Part shown: positions 62,583 through 64,000 of the stretch, piece after piece
How positions within the stretch are numbered: the first letter of the stretch is position 1
How the letters are laid out: the number at the start of each line of letters is the position of its first letter
NCBI GenBank assembly: GCA_002724245.1
Contig: PBOG01000101.1
Location: 1-64,000, forward strand
DNA from: Planctomycetaceae bacterium
Lineage (GTDB): Bacteria; Planctomycetota; Planctomycetia; Pirellulales; Pirellulaceae
DNA: 64,000 nucleotides
Direction of reading: 5' to 3'
Notes under the pieces: generated by a model
Databases searched by the model: none
What the model was told of the DNA's origin: nothing
Seen by the model: only the letters and a program-made list of their open reading frames with translations
Program-made: the position numbers and the translations under genes

Positions 62583-63544
62583 GGGCGCAGTCCAGAGGCT
62601 TCCTGTGCTCGTTTCAGTACAGAGTTCGCTTTCCTTCGCGCACGCTGGGCCCCATCGCCTAGAATTTCTCGCACGCGGTCTGGGTGGGCTTCTAGTTCCG
62701 CACGGCGCTGGAAGGCCTCCCCGAAATAGCTTTCCGCAGCATCTGCCAGGGCTTTTTTCACTTCGCCGTAGCCGAATCCGCCGGCGCGATATTTTGTTGC
62801 CATCGCATCGCGATCCGTATTGCTGGCAAACAGGGAGTACAGCTGGTAGAGGTGGTCTTCGTCCGGGTTTTTGGGATCTTCCATTGGCCGTGAGTCGGTC
62901 TTGATACGCATGATGGTTTTGCGCATCGTTTTCGGAGTCTGGAAGATTTCAATGGTGTTCCCGTAACTCTTGGACATTTTTTCGCCATCGGTGCCCGGAA
63001 CTTTGGCTGCGTTATCGAGGATTTTGGCTTTGGGCAGCACAAAAACTTCTCCGTAGTGGTGGTTAAAGCTGCGCGCCAGATCGCGGCAGACTTCAATGTG
63101 CTGGACTTGGTCTTCGCCAACGGGCACCACATCGGAATCGTAAGCCAGAATGTCCGCAGCCATGAGTACCGGGTAGGTGAACAGGCCGGCATCGGCAGCC
63201 AGATTCCTGGCTTTCTTCTCTTTGTAGGCGTGGCAGCGTTCTAGGAGTCCCAGGGGTGTGCCGGTCATCAAGATCCAGCACAACTCAGATATTTCTGGCA
63301 CATCCGACTGCACGAACAGAATGGCGCGGTCTGGATCCAGCCCCAGGGCTAACAGATCGAGCGCGGCGTCCAGAGTGTTCTGCTGCAGGTTCGTGTGGCT
63401 TCGGATCGTGGTCAGGGCGTGCAGATTGGCAATGAAGTAATACGATTCGTCTTCTTCTTGAAGGTCAATGTACTGCTGAATGGCGCCAAAATAGTTGCCC
63501 CAGTGAAAGCGACCTGTAGGCTGTATTCCAGAAAGGACACGCAT
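62579..63544 (-). CDS. trpS: Tryptophanyl-tRNA synthetase
   Basis: Charges tRNA-Trp. 321 residues from the ATG at 63544 ([11 protein letters not shown]), the usual start of the family; the frame is open 24 codons upstream. Class I signatures: [12 protein letters not shown] (HIGH-type) near the N-terminus and [10 protein letters not shown] (KMSKS). [27 protein letters not shown] is the Trp-binding region. It follows pyrD by 40 bases and overlaps acpS by 4, forming a run pyrD-trpS-acpS. Confidence 0.96.
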   Translation of the reverse strand: MRVLSGIQPTGRFHWGNYFGAIQQYIDLQEEDESYYFIANLHALTTIRSHTNLQQNTLDAALDLLALGLDPDRAILFVQSDVPEISELCWILMTGTPLGLLERCHAYKEKKARNLAADAGLFTYPVLMAADILAYDSDVVPVGEDQVQHIEVCRDLARSFNHHYGEVFVLPKAKILDNAAKVPGTDGEKMSKSYGNTIEIFQTPKTMRKTIMRIKTDSRPMEDPKNPDEDHLYQLYSLFASNTDRDAMATKYRAGGFGYGEVKKALADAAESYFGEAFQRRAELEAHPDRVREILGDGAQRARRKANSVLKRAQEASGLRP

Positions 63545-63584
63545 GCTATCTACCGTGAGGAAAGCCAAGGAGGTGAATGCAAAC

Positions 63585-64000
63585 CTAGCGATTGTCAGTG
63601 GAATCAGATGCGACATCCGCTGATGTAATATCTAAACTACCTATGATATCGGATAGACGTGAGGCCCCGGATTCTTGGACCGCCATGGGCAGTGCTTTTA
63701 GTATTTTCCCGGATACACTTGGGTCGAAATAGTTCGCCGTTCCGATTTGCACGGCGCTCGCGCCCGCGACAATGAATTCCATCACATCGTCGATGTTGGA
63801 AATGCCGCCGACGCCCACCAGTGGCACGTCGACCGCTTGCGCTACCTGGTGCACACAGCGCAAGGCAATTGGTTTGATCGCTGGACCGCTCAGGCCGCCC
63901 ATAACATTCCCCAGTAACGGGCGACGGCCACGCCAATCAACAGCCATTCCCAGTACGGTATTGATCAATGTGAGCGCGTCCGCTCCGCCATCGGCAGCTG
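63585..64000 (-). CDS. pyrD: Dihydroorotate dehydrogenase, C-terminal part (runs off the window)
   Basis: The reading frame continues past the right edge; about 138 C-terminal residues are visible. [53 protein letters not shown] and [12 protein letters not shown] are the FMN-binding segments of class 1B PyrD (pyrimidine synthesis). The last about 30 residues are polar and diverge from the family. The N-terminal half with the catalytic Cys is not visible. First gene of the pyrD-trpS-acpS run, as far as can be seen. Confidence 0.9.
   Translation of the reverse strand, partial: AADGGADALTLINTVLGMAVDWRGRRPLLGNVMGGLSGPAIKPIALRCVHQVAQAVDVPLVGVGGISNIDDVMEFIVAGASAVQIGTANYFDPSVSGKILKALPMAVQESGASRLSDIIGSLDITSADVASDSTDNR

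Noticed and set aside
1-64000. tRNA genes, rRNA, CRISPR arrays, insertion sequences, prophage
   Set aside because: Looked for T-loop motifs, regularly spaced repeats, transposase or integrase motifs and terminal repeats by eye; none found. A tRNA or CRISPR scan would settle this.

Overview
The window is a chromosomal stretch of a planctomycete (class Planctomycetia, most likely Pirellulales; I cannot name a species). The lineage is inferred from families found mostly or only in that phylum: a PSCyt1/DUF1549/DUF1553 gene followed by a Tat-targeted DUF1501 gene, a PVC-type haem-binding propeller/HEAT protein, a BBP7-type beta-barrel protein, a giant dockerin/cadherin-like surface protein with the planctomycete export motif, a formylglycine sulfatase, a GYF_2 pair and a short second SecA. 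Genes lie on both strands in short runs. I see no rRNA, tRNA, CRISPR array, insertion sequence or prophage, and nothing that marks a transferred island.

Layout. 0-6.1 kb: permuted papain-fold protein, CheY-like regulator, sulfatase, membrane Ser/Thr kinase. 6.05-6.4 kb: a 51-codon Cys-rich gene on the minus strand with its own promoter-like sequence and a strong terminator. 6.8-10.6 kb: xylose isomerase, a one-pass membrane protein and two tandem zinc-ribbon/GYF_2 paralogues. 11-16.3 kb: cytochrome/DUF1553, DUF1501 and BtpA-family genes. 16.4-26.4 kb: DAHP synthase, VWA-like membrane protein, an alpha/beta hydrolase that has lost its catalytic residues, two uncharacterised proteins, a CrtI-like flavoprotein and a PQQ-type propeller. 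26.4-30.6 kb: a translationally coupled three-gene operon encoding an ExbB/MotA-like proton channel with a long tail and two different MotB/ExbD-like partners. 30.9-37.3 kb: folP, proA, an orphan fliM, a propeller/di-haem cytochrome and scpB. 37.7-45.6 kb, minus strand: LptD-like protein, two GT39-type glycosyltransferases and an M20 peptidase. 46-58 kb: large surface and haem proteins. 58.6-64 kb: short SecA, Gfo/Idh/MocA oxidoreductase, a small membrane protein, and the run pyrD-trpS-acpS.

The best candidate for an undescribed system is the 26.4-30.6 kb operon. Its two single-pass partners share one transmembrane framework (F-L-[D/A]-x6-G-x-L-I). Only one keeps the Asp expected to carry protons; the other has Ala there. 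This suggests a heterodimeric, asymmetrically protonated stator. Second-tier items are the hidden 51-aa Cys gene, an orphan plus-strand terminator in a structured region upstream of folP, the hydrolase without a triad whose promoter carries a 16-bp palindrome, and the SecA-like protein that stops inside the helical scaffold.
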